From Shinella yambaruensis (lineage in GTDB: Bacteria; Pseudomonadota; Alphaproteobacteria; Rhizobiales; Rhizobiaceae): a stretch of 64,000 bases of DNA. This document shows positions 1 through 8,442 of this stretch, piece after piece; positions within the stretch are counted from its first letter, which is position 1; every line of letters starts with the position of its first letter. The notes beneath the pieces were generated by a model. It did not search any database. It had not been told where the DNA came from and was given only the letters and a program-made list of their open reading frames with translations. The translations under genes were made by a program, and so were the position numbers. The DNA lies in contig NZ_JALJCK010000005.1 in the NCBI RefSeq assembly GCF_022899355.1, positions 310,001 through 374,000 on the forward strand. The letters are read 5' to 3'.

Positions 1-1481
1 TCGCGAACCCTGGCGACGAGTTCGGCCTCCGGCACGGAGACCTGCGCCACGCGGGCCTCGCGCCAGGCGATGTTGTCCTCGATCTCGCCGGAAAGGCGCT
101 TGCCCTCGATCAGGTCCTTGATCTGCACGAGGCCTTCGGCGCGCTCGTCGCCGCCCTGGATGATCGCGACGGGGGCGCCGCGGCGGTCGGCATATTTGAG
201 CTGATTGCCGAACTTCTTCCAGTTGCCCTGGTACATTTCGGCGCGGATGCCGGCGGCGCGCAGCTCCTGCGTGAAACGCTGGTAGCGGCCCATGCTCTCG
301 ATGTCGCCGTCCATGACCGTGACGAGCACGGGGGCGACGACCTCGTCCTGGCCGAGCTTGCCGAGATTCTTCAGCGCCGTCATCAGGCGCGAGACGCCGA
401 TGGAAAAGCCGGTGGCCGGCACGGGCTGGCCCATGAAGCGGGAAACGAGGCCGTCATAACGGCCGCCGCCGCCGACGGAGCCGAAGACGACCTTCTCGCC
501 CTTCTCGTTGGTGACGGCGAACTGCAGCTCGGCCTCGAAGACCGGGCCGGTGTAATATTCGAGACCGCGCACGCAGGAGGGATCGACCTTGATGCGGCCG
601 GCATCATAGCCCGCGCTGGCGACGAGTTTCGCGATCTGCTCGAGTTCCTGCACGCCTTCACGGGCACGCTCGTTCTGCCCGAAGCGACGGTCGAGCGAAG
701 CGACGGTCTCCAGATTGTCGCCGAAGGACGAGGTGTCGAGCACGCCGACCAGCAGCTCGATGCCGGCGGGATCGAGGCCGACGCCCTTGGTGAAATCGCC
801 GCTTTCGTCCTTGCGCCCCGCGCCGAGAAGCTCGCGGACGCCTGGAATGCCGAACTTGTCGAACTTGTCGAGCGCGCGCAGGGCATTCAGCCGGCGCGCC
901 GTATTCTCCTCGCCGCCAAGGCCGACGACCTCCAGCATGCCGTCCAGAACCTTGCGGTTGTTGACGCGGATGACGTAGTCGCCGCGGGCGATGCCGAGGG
1001 CTTCCATCGTATCGGCGAACATCATGCACATTTCGGCGTCCGCCTGAACGCCGGCCGCGCCCACCGTATCGGCATCGAACTGCATGAACTGGCGGAAGCG
1101 GCCCGGGCCCGGCTTCTCGTTGCGGAAGACGTATCCGGCGCGGTAGGTGCGGTAGGGCAGCTGGATCTCGTTGAAATTCTCCGCGACATGGCGGGCAAGC
1201 GGCGCCGTCAGGTCGTAGCGCAGGCTCATCCACTGATCGTCGTCGTCCTGCAACGAGAAGACGCCCTCGTTCGGGCGGTCGCTGTCCGGCAGGAACTTGC
1301 CGAGCGCGTCGGTATATTCGAAAAGCGGGGTTTCGACCGGGTCGAAGCCGTAGTGCTCGTAGACCGCACGGATCTTCGCGGTCATTTCGGTGAGGGCGCG
1401 GATGTCCGCGGCGTCACGGTCGACGAAGCCGCGCGGCAGGCGGGCCTTCAGCTTCTGCGGTTTTTTCTGCTTTTCGCTCAT
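1..1481 (-). CDS. hisS: Histidyl-tRNA synthetase, 3' end cut by window
   Basis: Charges tRNA-His with histidine in the cytoplasm. About 494 codons are present; the last few residues lie outside the window. Class II aaRS motifs are visible: motif 2 ([20 protein letters not shown]), the histidine-binding [10 protein letters not shown] segment, motif 3-like GGGGRYDGL and the [11 protein letters not shown] block. The start [10 protein letters not shown] is the first ATG after a stop-rich leader and precedes the usual N-terminal PRGFVDRD. Related rhizobial enzymes are about 500 residues, so the cut is small. Identity is clear from the motifs. Confidence 0.97.
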   Translation of the reverse strand, partial: MSEKQKKPQKLKARLPRGFVDRDAADIRALTEMTAKIRAVYEHYGFDPVETPLFEYTDALGKFLPDSDRPNEGVFSLQDDDDQWMSLRYDLTAPLARHVAENFNEIQLPYRTYRAGYVFRNEKPGPGRFRQFMQFDADTVGAAGVQADAEMCMMFADTMEALGIARGDYVIRVNNRKVLDGMLEVVGLGGEENTARRLNALRALDKFDKFGIPGVRELLGAGRKDESGDFTKGVGLDPAGIELLVGVLDTSSFGDNLETVASLDRRFGQNERAREGVQELEQIAKLVASAGYDAGRIKVDPSCVRGLEYYTGPVFEAELQFAVTNEKGEKVVFGSVGGGGRYDGLVSRFMGQPVPATGFSIGVSRLMTALKNLGKLGQDEVVAPVLVTVMDGDIESMGRYQRFTQELRAAGIRAEMYQGNWKKFGNQLKYADRRGAPVAIIQGGDERAEGLVQIKDLIEGKRLSGEIEDNIAWREARVAQVSVPEAELVARVR

Positions 1482-1771
1482 CGGGATACCCGAAATTCCT
1501 GTATTTCCGTTGCGGTTTCCCTAGCGGATTGGACGGGCAGCGGCAAGGGCGGAAGCGCCCCGGTATCCCGGCCGGGGCGACAGCATGGCCCAACCGCGCA
1601 CGACGACGGCGCAAGCCATGGATGCCGCGGCGGCGCAGGCGCTGGGAGAGGCGGCGGCGGCAACGCGACCTTCCGCTTCGCCAGGATCGCCCGCCCGGCC
1701 AGCCAGAGACGGCCGGCGGTCCGATCCGGGGCACGCTCGCGGTGGCGCGCCGGCCAAGCAAATGGACGCGG
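1482..1771. other. Gene-free stretch upstream of hisS
   Basis: This very GC-rich leader carries several open frames on both strands, none with a family signature, ribosome-binding site or plausible hydrophobic profile. I see no convincing gene; it probably holds the hisS promoter, followed by a terminator-like hairpin. Confidence 0.5.
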
Positions 1772-1806
1772 AAGGGCCGGACGTTCCCGACCGGCCCTTT
1801 CCTTTT
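1772..1806 (+). terminator. Intrinsic-terminator-like hairpin
   Basis: A 9-bp stem (AAGGGCCGG / CCGGCCCTT) with a 10-nt loop is followed by TCCTTTTG on the plus strand. It lies just upstream of a small secreted-protein gene, so it could end an unseen transcript or act as an attenuator for the downstream pair. Confidence 0.5.
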
Positions 1807-1833
1807 GCTCGCGGGCCGCCTATCTGTTGGCGC

Positions 1834-2154
1834 ATGAGGCAGATCCTCTTCGTCTTCGCCATTCTGGGCGCCGCGCTCTCCGGCTGGGTGCCGGTGGCCG
1901 CGGCGGCGCTGCATGGCGCGCAGCCTTCCGGCCTGCATGCCATGCACACGTCGGGCAGCGACGAGGCCGGCGGCGACCACGACACGTCGAAGCGCGCCGC
2001 CCATCCGCTTGCCTGTTCCGCCTGCTTCGCCATAGAGGCCGTGCGCCTCGAGCCGGCGGCGCGCACGGTCGGTGTTTCGGACCGGTTGTCCGCCGTCGTG
2101 CCGCAGCTTGCCGGCCTCGCCCACCGGCCGCTCGATCCGCCTCCCCGGTCCTGA
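1834..2154 (+). CDS. Small secreted CxxC protein, DUF2946-like
   Basis: This 106-residue protein has an N-terminal hydrophobic export segment (FVFAILGAALSGWVPVAAAA), a His-rich middle (GLHAMHTSG, GGDHDTSKRAAH) and a CSACF motif. Size and composition resemble the small DUF2946 proteins often found with copper-handling genes. It is followed 61 bp later on the same strand by a DUF305 protein that is also His/Met-rich, which supports a periplasmic metal role. The function is inferred from composition and neighbour only. Confidence 0.6.
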   Translation: MRQILFVFAILGAALSGWVPVAAAALHGAQPSGLHAMHTSGSDEAGGDHDTSKRAAHPLACSACFAIEAVRLEPAARTVGVSDRLSAVVPQLAGLAHRPLDPPPRS

Positions 2155-2215
2155 CGCCCGCCTATCCGGACGCCCCGCGCCCGGCTATCGACACCCTTCA
2201 GAACTGGAAAAGACA

Positions 2216-2593
2216 ATGAACGCAAAGACCCTGTTTCTCGGCGCAGCCCTCGCGCTCGCCGTCACCCTGCCGGCAACAGCCCAGGAGGCCGACCATTCCG
2301 CCCATCAGGGCATGGCGATGGAGACGCCGGCCGGACAAAGCCCCTCCACCGAGGCCTTCATCGCGGCCAACACGAAAATGCATGAAGGCATGGCCATCGA
2401 CTTCACCGGCAATGCCGACGAAGACTTCGTGCGCGGCATGATCGCCCATCACCAAGGGGCTATCGACATGGCGAAGATCGAGCTGCAATACGGCAAGGAC
2501 GAAAGCCTTCGCAAGCTCGCCGAGGACATCATCACCGCCCAGGAGGGCGAGATCCGGATGATGGAAGACTGGCTGGCGAAGAACGCCAAGTAG
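2216..2593 (+). CDS. DUF305 (CopM-like) periplasmic protein
   Basis: This 125-residue precursor has a clean signal peptide (MNAKTLFLGAALALAVTLPATAQ). The mature part has the DUF305 pattern: DFVRGMIAHHQGAIDMA followed by a helical segment and EGEIRMMEDWL. DUF305 proteins are ferritin-like four-helix proteins, some of which (CopM) bind copper in the periplasm; the HH and Met residues here fit that. It ends just before a strong bidirectional hairpin and probably forms a two-gene unit with the upstream CxxC protein. Confidence 0.85.
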   Translation: MNAKTLFLGAALALAVTLPATAQEADHSAHQGMAMETPAGQSPSTEAFIAANTKMHEGMAIDFTGNADEDFVRGMIAHHQGAIDMAKIELQYGKDESLRKLAEDIITAQEGEIRMMEDWLAKNAK

Positions 2594-2610
2594 ACCGGCC
2601 GGCAGAACAG

Positions 2611-2642
2611 CAGAGGCCCGCCGGAACGCCGGCGGGCCTCTG
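2611..2642. terminator. Perfect 14-bp hairpin terminator
   Basis: The stem CAGAGGCCCGCCGG pairs with its exact complement across a 4-nt loop (AACG), 17 bp after the DUF305 stop codon. No long U-run follows, but position and stability make it the likely transcript end. It may serve both this gene and the convergent small gene. Confidence 0.8.
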
Positions 2643-2663
2643 CACATCCCCATTCATCTGCGC

Positions 2664-2882
2664 TTATTCGGCCGCCGGATTGCGGTGGACCGCCGACGCC
2701 TCGACCAGCGAGGCCGCGATGGCGCGGGCCATCAGCAGCGTCGTTTCGCGAATTTCGGTGTTGCTGCCGCTTCTTGCCGACCGGATCAGGCGAAAGCCCT
2801 CCCGGAGCATGATCTCCTGCGCCTTGTCACAGGCCCAGCCTTCAAGTCGAGAATCGTCCATTGCAGGTGTGCTCGCCGCCAT
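2664..2882 (-). CDS. Hypothetical 72-residue protein
   Basis: A small acidic/basic soluble protein (MAASTPAMDDSRLEGWACDK...), with no recognised domain and no membrane segment. The start at 2882 is preferred over an upstream ATG at 2903 because GGGGGAC precedes it at ribosome-binding distance. It is convergent with the DUF305 gene across the terminator. The frame is open and reads naturally, but no function can be assigned. Confidence 0.5.
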   Translation of the reverse strand: MAASTPAMDDSRLEGWACDKAQEIMLREGFRLIRSARSGSNTEIRETTLLMARAIAASLVEASAVHRNPAAE

Positions 2883-3040
2883 TTGTCCCCCATGCCAAAT
2901 CATTCAGCACAAAGCGGCGCTTCACGACCACGCACGCGTACGCCGACCCCAGAACTTGCGATGTATGATTTTGCCGCTCAACCTTAAGCTACATGATTCG
3001 TTGTAGAATCAAAGCTGTATTTGTGGCGGCAAGACGCGAA

Positions 3041-3667
3041 TTATGGCCGTTCGAGCCGATTTCTCTTCTCTTCGACTTCGGCGCGGCAAAAGCATCCTTC
3101 CACATGGTCGTTGACGAGGCCCATGGCCTGCATGAAGGCATAGACGGTGGTGGGGCCGACGAAGGTCCAGCCGCGCTTCTTCAGGTCCTTGGAAAGCCGG
3201 ACGGAGGTGGGCGTCGTCGGGTTGGCGACGATCGTCTCCCAGTCGACCCGCGCCGGCCGCTCGTCCGGGCCCGGCTCGAAGCTCCAGAAGTAGCGGGCGA
3301 GCGTGCCGAACTCGTCGCGCAGCGCCTGCGCCCGGCGGGCATTGTTGATCGTCGAGACGATCTTGCCGCGATGGCGCACGATGCCGGGATCGGCAAGGCA
3401 GCGGACGATGTCGTCGTCGCCGAAGCCGGCGACCTTGTCGAAATCGAAGCCGGCGAAGGCGGCGCGGAAGCCCTCGCGCTTGCGCAGGATGGTGAGCCAG
3501 GACAGGCCCGACTGGAAGCCTTCGAGGCAGATCTTCTCGAAGAGGCGGTGGTCGCTGACGACGGGATGGCCCCATTCCGCATCATGGTAGCGGCGGTAGT
3601 CGTCGAGATTGCCGTGCCAGGCGCACCGCACCCGTCCGTCGTCGCCTTCCAGAAGTCCCTTTGCCAT
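3041..3667 (-). CDS. tag: DNA-3-methyladenine glycosylase I
   Basis: Excises 3-methyladenine from alkylated DNA in base-excision repair. The 208-residue protein has the Tag pattern: RCAW near the N-terminus, YHDAEWGHPV, the LEGFQSGLSWLTILRKREGF helix-hairpin-helix region and a C-terminal NDHVEGCFC that supplies the second zinc-ligand pair. The start MAKGLLEGDD has GGAGG eight bases upstream; an in-frame upstream ATG at 3706 lacks such a site. The length equals the family norm. Confidence 0.93.
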   Translation of the reverse strand: MAKGLLEGDDGRVRCAWHGNLDDYRRYHDAEWGHPVVSDHRLFEKICLEGFQSGLSWLTILRKREGFRAAFAGFDFDKVAGFGDDDIVRCLADPGIVRHRGKIVSTINNARRAQALRDEFGTLARYFWSFEPGPDERPARVDWETIVANPTTPTSVRLSKDLKKRGWTFVGPTTVYAFMQAMGLVNDHVEGCFCRAEVEEKRNRLERP

Positions 3668-3890
3668 GACCGCGCCCTCCGTTTCCTTTTTGTTCCGCTT
3701 TACCACTCATCAACCACATTTGGAAAGCCGGCAATAACCCTACCCAAAGCTTTATCGGCATCGTCGATATCGAATGAACGTCCGTTTACCATTCGCTTCA
3801 TCGCAGGGTGCAAGCATTCCCGCCGAACCCGCGCCGAATTTTCAGAGTTTCGCGGCGCATCCCGGTGACGATCAGTAGCGAGTACGTCCG

Positions 3891-4631
3891 ATGTTGATAC
3901 GAGTTCTCCTGGCAACGACCCTTCTGTGCACGACCACCGCGGCACATGCGAGCGAGCGCTACATGAGCCGACCGCCGGTCATCGTCAGCCCCGACCTTAC
4001 CGCGCCCTGGCTGATGCAGCTCACCGGCGAGGGCGTGCAGCCCGCCGTCAACACCCGCCGCATCATCCAGCGCCAGAAGGTGCAGCAGCGCCGCGTCCTG
4101 CGCCGCGAGGGCGCGGCCCGCGTGCAGCAGGTCTCGGCGACCGGCACGGCGCGCAATCCGGTCAAGTCGAAGTTCGACCCGATGTACCTGCCGCAGCTCG
4201 TCGACTATGAAAGCGGGCACAAGCCCGGCACCATCGTCATCGACACCAACAACCGCTTCCTCTACCTCGTCCTGAAGGACGGCAAGGCGCGGCGCTACGG
4301 CGTCGGCGTCGGCAAGCCGGGCTTCGAATGGGCCGGCGCCCACACGATCACCCGCAAGGCCGAATGGCCGAGCTGGACGCCGCCGAAGGAGATGATCGCC
4401 CGCGAGGCCGCCAAGGGCCATTACCTGCCGGCCTTCATGGAAGGCGGGCCGGAAAACCCGCTCGGCTCGCGCGCCATGTATCTCGGCTCGACGCTCTACC
4501 GCATCCACGGCACCAACGCGCCCTGGACGATCGGCTATGCGGTTTCCTCCGGCTGCATCCGCATGCGCAACGAAGATGTCGTCGACCTCTACGAGCGCGT
4601 GAAGGTGGGCACGAAGGTCATCGTGATCTGA
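3891..4631 (+). CDS. L,D-transpeptidase (YkuD domain), copy 1
   Basis: An exported enzyme that forms 3-3 crosslinks in peptidoglycan or links envelope proteins to it. Signal peptide MLIRVLLATTLLCTTTAAHA; a basic linker follows; the YkuD domain starts near residue 112 (GTIVIDTNNRFLYLV). The catalytic signature HGTNAPWTIG...SSGCIRMRN holds the His and nucleophilic Cys. The next gene, 131 bp downstream, encodes a close paralogue, so the two look like a tandem duplication. Rhizobiales depend heavily on L,D-crosslinks and typically carry many such enzymes. Confidence 0.93.
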   Translation: MLIRVLLATTLLCTTTAAHASERYMSRPPVIVSPDLTAPWLMQLTGEGVQPAVNTRRIIQRQKVQQRRVLRREGAARVQQVSATGTARNPVKSKFDPMYLPQLVDYESGHKPGTIVIDTNNRFLYLVLKDGKARRYGVGVGKPGFEWAGAHTITRKAEWPSWTPPKEMIAREAAKGHYLPAFMEGGPENPLGSRAMYLGSTLYRIHGTNAPWTIGYAVSSGCIRMRNEDVVDLYERVKVGTKVIVI

Positions 4632-4762
4632 TTTTGTGGTCTTGGCGCCACAAGGCCCCGAAGAAATCCGCCTTCACAATCGTCTTACTGTCCGCAAGCC
4701 GGCTTGAAATCGGTCGAGAGTCGGCTAGCCTCGCAGAATTGAGGATTGAGAGGGACTATACC

Positions 4763-5470
4763 ATGCGGAAATACGCATCGATCTTGCTGGCCGCGACCGT
4801 CGCGGCCACGGCGATCATGCCGGTCTCGTCGGCGAATGCCTTCCCCGCGGCCCGCACGGGCGACCGGGTCGAGACGGCCTCCGACGTGACGCTCGTCGCC
4901 CAGCCGAGCAAGAAGCAGGTCGCGGCGAAGTACAAGCGCACCAAGGTGCGCTTCGTCACCGACCAGGCGCCGGGCACCGTCATCGTCGATACGAACAACA
5001 AGTATCTCTACTATGTCGAGGGCAACAACAAGGCGACACGCTACGGCATCGGCGTCGGCCGCGACGGCTTCGGCTGGTCGGGCGTGGTGAAGGTCGGCCG
5101 CAAGGCCGAATGGCCGAGCTGGACGCCGCCGGCCGAGATGCGCCGCCGCGAGGCCAAGAAGGGCCGCATCCTGCCCGTCACCCAGGCCGGCGGCGAGGAC
5201 AACCCGCTCGGCGCGCGCGCGCTCTACCTCTTCAAGGGCGGCCGCGATACGATCTTCCGCATCCACGGCACGAACCAGCCCTGGACGATCGGCCAGAACA
5301 TGTCGTCGGGCTGCATCCGCATGATGAACAAGGACGTGGAGCATCTCTATGCCCGCGCCGACATCGGCACCAAGGTCATCGTCGTCGGCCCCGGCAACCG
5401 CCAGGGCAGCGTGAGCTACAACGACAAGGGTGTCGACTTCTTCGGCAACCTCTTCGGCTTCGGCGGCTGA
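4763..5470 (+). CDS. L,D-transpeptidase (YkuD domain), copy 2
   Basis: This 235-residue exported protein has signal peptide MRKYASILLAATVAATAIMP... and a YkuD domain from about residue 70 (GTVIVDTNNKYLYYVEG). The active site HGTNQPWTIG...SSGCIRMMN is intact. It shares KAEWPSWTPP and the whole catalytic core with the preceding gene but has a different N-terminal linker and a C-terminal extension (SVSYNDKGVDFFGNLFGFGG) after the domain. It acts in the periplasm on peptidoglycan. The ATG start follows AGAGGGACTATACC. Confidence 0.93.
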   Translation: MRKYASILLAATVAATAIMPVSSANAFPAARTGDRVETASDVTLVAQPSKKQVAAKYKRTKVRFVTDQAPGTVIVDTNNKYLYYVEGNNKATRYGIGVGRDGFGWSGVVKVGRKAEWPSWTPPAEMRRREAKKGRILPVTQAGGEDNPLGARALYLFKGGRDTIFRIHGTNQPWTIGQNMSSGCIRMMNKDVEHLYARADIGTKVIVVGPGNRQGSVSYNDKGVDFFGNLFGFGG

Positions 5471-5551
5471 TCAACCACCCGCCGCAGATCGCCCGGACGC
5501 CGGCCTTGCGCCGGCGTCATTTGGCGGGAGACCTTGCTCCAACCTCTCTTC

Positions 5552-5641
5552 CGTCATCCTCGGGCTCGACCCGAGGACCCATGCCACAAAGCAAAGCCAC
5601 GCCGTGGCGCGTGGATCCTCGGGTCAAGCCCGAGGATGACG
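5552..5641. repeat. Paired palindromic intergenic repeat (REP-like), copy 1
   Basis: Two 30-bp units in inverted orientation (5552-5581 and 5612-5641) each contain an internal palindrome of the form CCTCGGG...CCCGAGG and end in GTCATCC / GGATGAC. The same two-unit layout recurs at 52078-52152. Such elements are dispersed in rhizobial genomes; each pair can fold into a long cruciform. Confidence 0.85.
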
Positions 5642-5660
5642 ATAAACCGGAAATGCTCTA

Positions 5661-5724
5661 GATTCTTGTTTTTTCTGCATTATCCGACACCGAAGCGAAG
5701 TCGCTTCGGTTGGAAATGCTCTGG
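5661..5724 (+). repeat. Dispersed intergenic repeat family B, copy 1
   Basis: This 64-bp element has core GATTCTTG...TTATCCGACACCGAAGCGA, a GAAGCGAAGTCGCTTC palindrome, and ends GGAAATGCTCT. A near-identical copy lies at 10927-10989 and a more distant one at 11565-11627. All lie between genes on the plus strand. Confidence 0.8.
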
Positions 5725-5763
5725 CAATCCGGGGGCGAAGCGGCTGTTCCGCGCGTGACAGCC

Positions 5764-7062
5764 TCAGGAAAGCACGGCCGGCTTCGTTCCGCCATAGGCC
5801 CAGTCGATGAGTTCCACCGTGTGCAGGATCGGGATGGCCGTGCCCGTCGCGATCTGGGTGATGCAGCCGATATTGCCGGTGGCGATGATGTCCGGCTTGG
5901 TCGCCTCAATGTTCCTGACCTTGCGCGCCTTCAGCTTGCCGGAAATCTCCGGCTGGAGGATGTTGTAGGTGCCGGCCGAACCGCAGCACAGGTGCCCTTC
6001 CGCCGGATCGCGCACCGCAAAGCCCGCCTTCTTCAAGAGCACCTTCGGCGCGATGGTGATCTTCTGGCCGTGCTGCATGGAACAGGCCGAGTGGTAGGCG
6101 ACCGTGAGCCCCCTCGCCTCCTGTTGCGGCAGGTCGAGTGTCGTAAGATATTCGGTAATGTCCTTGGCAAGGGCGGAGACCCGCGCGGCCTTCTCCGCAT
6201 AGGCCGGGTCGAGGCGCAGCATGAAGCCGTAGTCCTTGATCGTCGTGCCGCAGCCCGAGGCGGTGATGATGATCGCGTCGAGCCCGTCCTTCTCGATCTC
6301 GCCGAGCCAGACGTCGACATTGCGCCGCGCCGCCTCCAGCGCCTGCGCCTCGCGGCCCATATGATGGACGAGCGAGCCGCAGCAGACCTCGCCCGCCGGC
6401 GCCACGACCTCGACGCCGAGGCGGGTGAGGAGGCGGATCGTCGCCGCGTTGATCTCCGGCTTCAGCACCGGCTGGGCGCAGCCGGTGAGGATCGCAACCC
6501 GCCCGCGGCGCGGACCGGCGGCCGGATACGTGCCCGGCCCCGCCTCGCCCGCGGCCTTCGGCAGGGAGCGAGGCGCAAGGTCCAGCATGGCGCCGAAGGG
6601 TTCGAGCGGCTTGAAGCGCTTGAGCAGGCCGGCAAAGGGCCGGCCGAGCGCGGCCGCCTTCAGCGCCAGGCGGAAGCGGCCCGGATAGGGCAGCACGGCC
6701 GCGAGGACGCCCCGCGTCAGCCGGTTCCAGAACGGGCGCCTGTAGGTCGCCTCGATATGCATGCGGGCATGGTCGACGAGATGCATGTAGTCGACGCCGG
6801 AGGGACAGGTCGTCGTGCAGGAGAGGCAGGAGAGGCAGCGGTCGATATGGGTCACCACCTCCGCATCCGCCGGCCGGCCGTTCTCCAGCATGTCCTTGAT
6901 GAGGTAGATGCGGCCGCGCGGGCTGTCGAGCTCGTTGCCCAGCGTCACATAGGTGGGACAGGTGGCGGTGCAGAAGCCGCAATGCACGCATTTGCGGAGA
7001 ATCTTCTCCGATGTCGCGACATGCGGATCGGCAAGCTGCTCGGGAGTGAAGTTGGTCTGCAT
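5764..7062 (-). CDS. glcF: Glycolate oxidase iron-sulfur subunit
   Basis: Electron-transfer subunit of the GlcDEF complex that oxidises glycolate to glyoxylate at the inner membrane. The 432-residue protein begins with two [4Fe-4S] ferredoxin motifs, CVHCGFCTATCP (about 25-36) and CLSCLSCTTTCP (about 75-86), then two CCG domains with CCGSLVHH and CCGSAGTYN. It is the last gene of a minus-strand glcD-glcE-glcF unit, separated from glcE by a palindromic repeat of about 120 bp. Full length for the family. Confidence 0.95.
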   Translation of the reverse strand: MQTNFTPEQLADPHVATSEKILRKCVHCGFCTATCPTYVTLGNELDSPRGRIYLIKDMLENGRPADAEVVTHIDRCLSCLSCTTTCPSGVDYMHLVDHARMHIEATYRRPFWNRLTRGVLAAVLPYPGRFRLALKAAALGRPFAGLLKRFKPLEPFGAMLDLAPRSLPKAAGEAGPGTYPAAGPRRGRVAILTGCAQPVLKPEINAATIRLLTRLGVEVVAPAGEVCCGSLVHHMGREAQALEAARRNVDVWLGEIEKDGLDAIIITASGCGTTIKDYGFMLRLDPAYAEKAARVSALAKDITEYLTTLDLPQQEARGLTVAYHSACSMQHGQKITIAPKVLLKKAGFAVRDPAEGHLCCGSAGTYNILQPEISGKLKARKVRNIEATKPDIIATGNIGCITQIATGTAIPILHTVELIDWAYGGTKPAVLS

Positions 7063-7100
7063 CAGCGGGCGTCCTTCTCATGCCGGCCTGTGTGGCGCAG

Positions 7101-7216
7101 CCCCTCACCTGCCTGCCGGCATCCTCTCCCCGTAAACGGGGCGAGGAGGGATGGGCTCACCGTTTTCCTCCTTCTCCCCGCTTGCGGGGAGAAGGTCCCG
7201 GCAGGGGGATGAGGGG
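7101..7216. repeat. Nested inverted-repeat element between glcE and glcF
   Basis: The outer arms CCCCTCA / TGAGGGG enclose two inner hairpins: CTCTCCCCGT...ACGGGGCGAG and a long CCTTCTCCCCGC TTGC GCGGGGAGAAGG-type stem. This is a common rhizobial intergenic element. Its position inside the glc operon means it will fold in the glcDEF transcript. Confidence 0.8.
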
Positions 7217-7242
7217 CAGTGACAACATCGATCATTTCCCGA

Positions 7243-8442
7243 TCACCCCACCATTCGCGACACGAACAACCCCGCCGGATCGAAGCTCGCCTTCACCCTT
7301 GCGGAAAGCGCCGCCACCGCCTCGGCCTGCGGCTCGAAGACGGCGGTCGCCGCCAGCACCTCCGGCCGCGCCCGCAGCAGCGTCGCATGCCCGCCGCCGA
7401 CGGCCTTGACGTAGCGGCGCAAGAGCGCGGCCTCGGGATCGGCCTCCATGCGCAGCCAGACGAGGCCGCCCTGCCAGTCGTAGAAGGCATCGACGCCGGC
7501 TTCGAGGCGGAGCGCGGCGACGAGCTGGTGGCCGGCGGTGGGCGCGATGGAGACGCGCCAGAGCGGACGGGGCGTGCCATCGGCATAGGGCGCGACGTCG
7601 CGGATCTCGCGCCAGAGGCGCGCCGTCGTCTCCGCATCGAGATGCGTCACGGCGCCGAAGCGGGCCATGCTGGCGGCGAGCTTCTGACTGCGCACGGCGA
7701 CGGAGGCGGCGAGGCCCTCGAGGCGCAGCACGGTGGCCGTCCCGTCCGGCAGTGCGCCGCCGGCGAACCGGCCACGCACGCTTTCCGGCAGGTGAGCAGC
7801 ACCGGAGACCTCGACGGACATCGCCATAGCCGTCGCCATGGCAGCGGCAGCCTCCGCGTCGTTGAGACCGGAGACGACGATGGTGGTCGCCGTTTCCGGC
7901 ACCGGCAGCAGGCGGAAGGTGACCTCCGTCATGAGCGCCAGAGCACCGTGCGAGCCGGCGAGCAGCTTGACGAGGTCAAGGCCGGTGACATTCTTCATCA
8001 CCCGGCCGCCAGCCTTCACCACCTCGCCCCTGCCGTTGACGAAGCGCACGCCGAGCAGGCTGTCGCGCGCGGCACCGGCGACGAAGCGGCGCGGGCCGGA
8101 GGCATTGGTGGCGAAGACGCCGCCGATGGTGGGAATGCCGGAAGAGCCGAGCGCGCCGCGCAGGTCGCAGGGCTCGAAGGCGAGCATCTGGCGCTTTTCG
8201 GCAAGCGCCGCCTCCACGACCTCCAGCGGCGTGCCGGCGCGGGCGGTCATGGTCATCTCGGCCGGATTATAGGCGACGATGCCGGCAAGGCCGCGCGTCG
8301 AGAGCGTCTCGGCCCCGTCCGGCGCGGCGGCAAGGCCGCGCGTGCCGCCGCCGCGGATGGCAAGCGGCGTGCGCGACAGCGCGGCGACCTGGACGAGGCG
8401 CGCAGCGGCCTCTTCGGAAAGCGGTTCGTGGATGGGGGTCAT
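7243..8442 (-). CDS. glcE: Glycolate oxidase FAD-binding subunit
   Basis: Second flavin-binding subunit of glycolate oxidase. The 399-residue protein has an FAD PCMH-type fold with LAIRGGGTRGLAAAPDG near residue 30 and GVFATNASGPRRFVAGAARD around 110. The start MTPIHEPLSEE overlaps the glcD stop as ATGA (8439-8442), which fixes it in preference to longer open-frame starts. It belongs to the glcDEF operon; without GlcE the complex is known to be inactive in E. coli. Confidence 0.93.
   Translation of the reverse strand: MTPIHEPLSEEAAARLVQVAALSRTPLAIRGGGTRGLAAAPDGAETLSTRGLAGIVAYNPAEMTMTARAGTPLEVVEAALAEKRQMLAFEPCDLRGALGSSGIPTIGGVFATNASGPRRFVAGAARDSLLGVRFVNGRGEVVKAGGRVMKNVTGLDLVKLLAGSHGALALMTEVTFRLLPVPETATTIVVSGLNDAEAAAAMATAMAMSVEVSGAAHLPESVRGRFAGGALPDGTATVLRLEGLAASVAVRSQKLAASMARFGAVTHLDAETTARLWREIRDVAPYADGTPRPLWRVSIAPTAGHQLVAALRLEAGVDAFYDWQGGLVWLRMEADPEAALLRRYVKAVGGGHATLLRARPEVLAATAVFEPQAEAVAALSARVKASFDPAGLFVSRMVG

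Noticed and set aside
1489-2225. Long minus-strand frames across 1.5-2.2 kb
   Set aside because: They are Arg/Pro/Ala-rich antisense shadows of GC-rich DNA with no start signal; the plus-strand secreted-protein pair explains the region better.
3700-3801. Short minus-strand frame MKRMVNGRSFDIDDADKALG
   Set aside because: It reads like protein and has lower GC, but it is only about 33 residues, has no ribosome site or match, and overlaps promoter space between two divergent genes.
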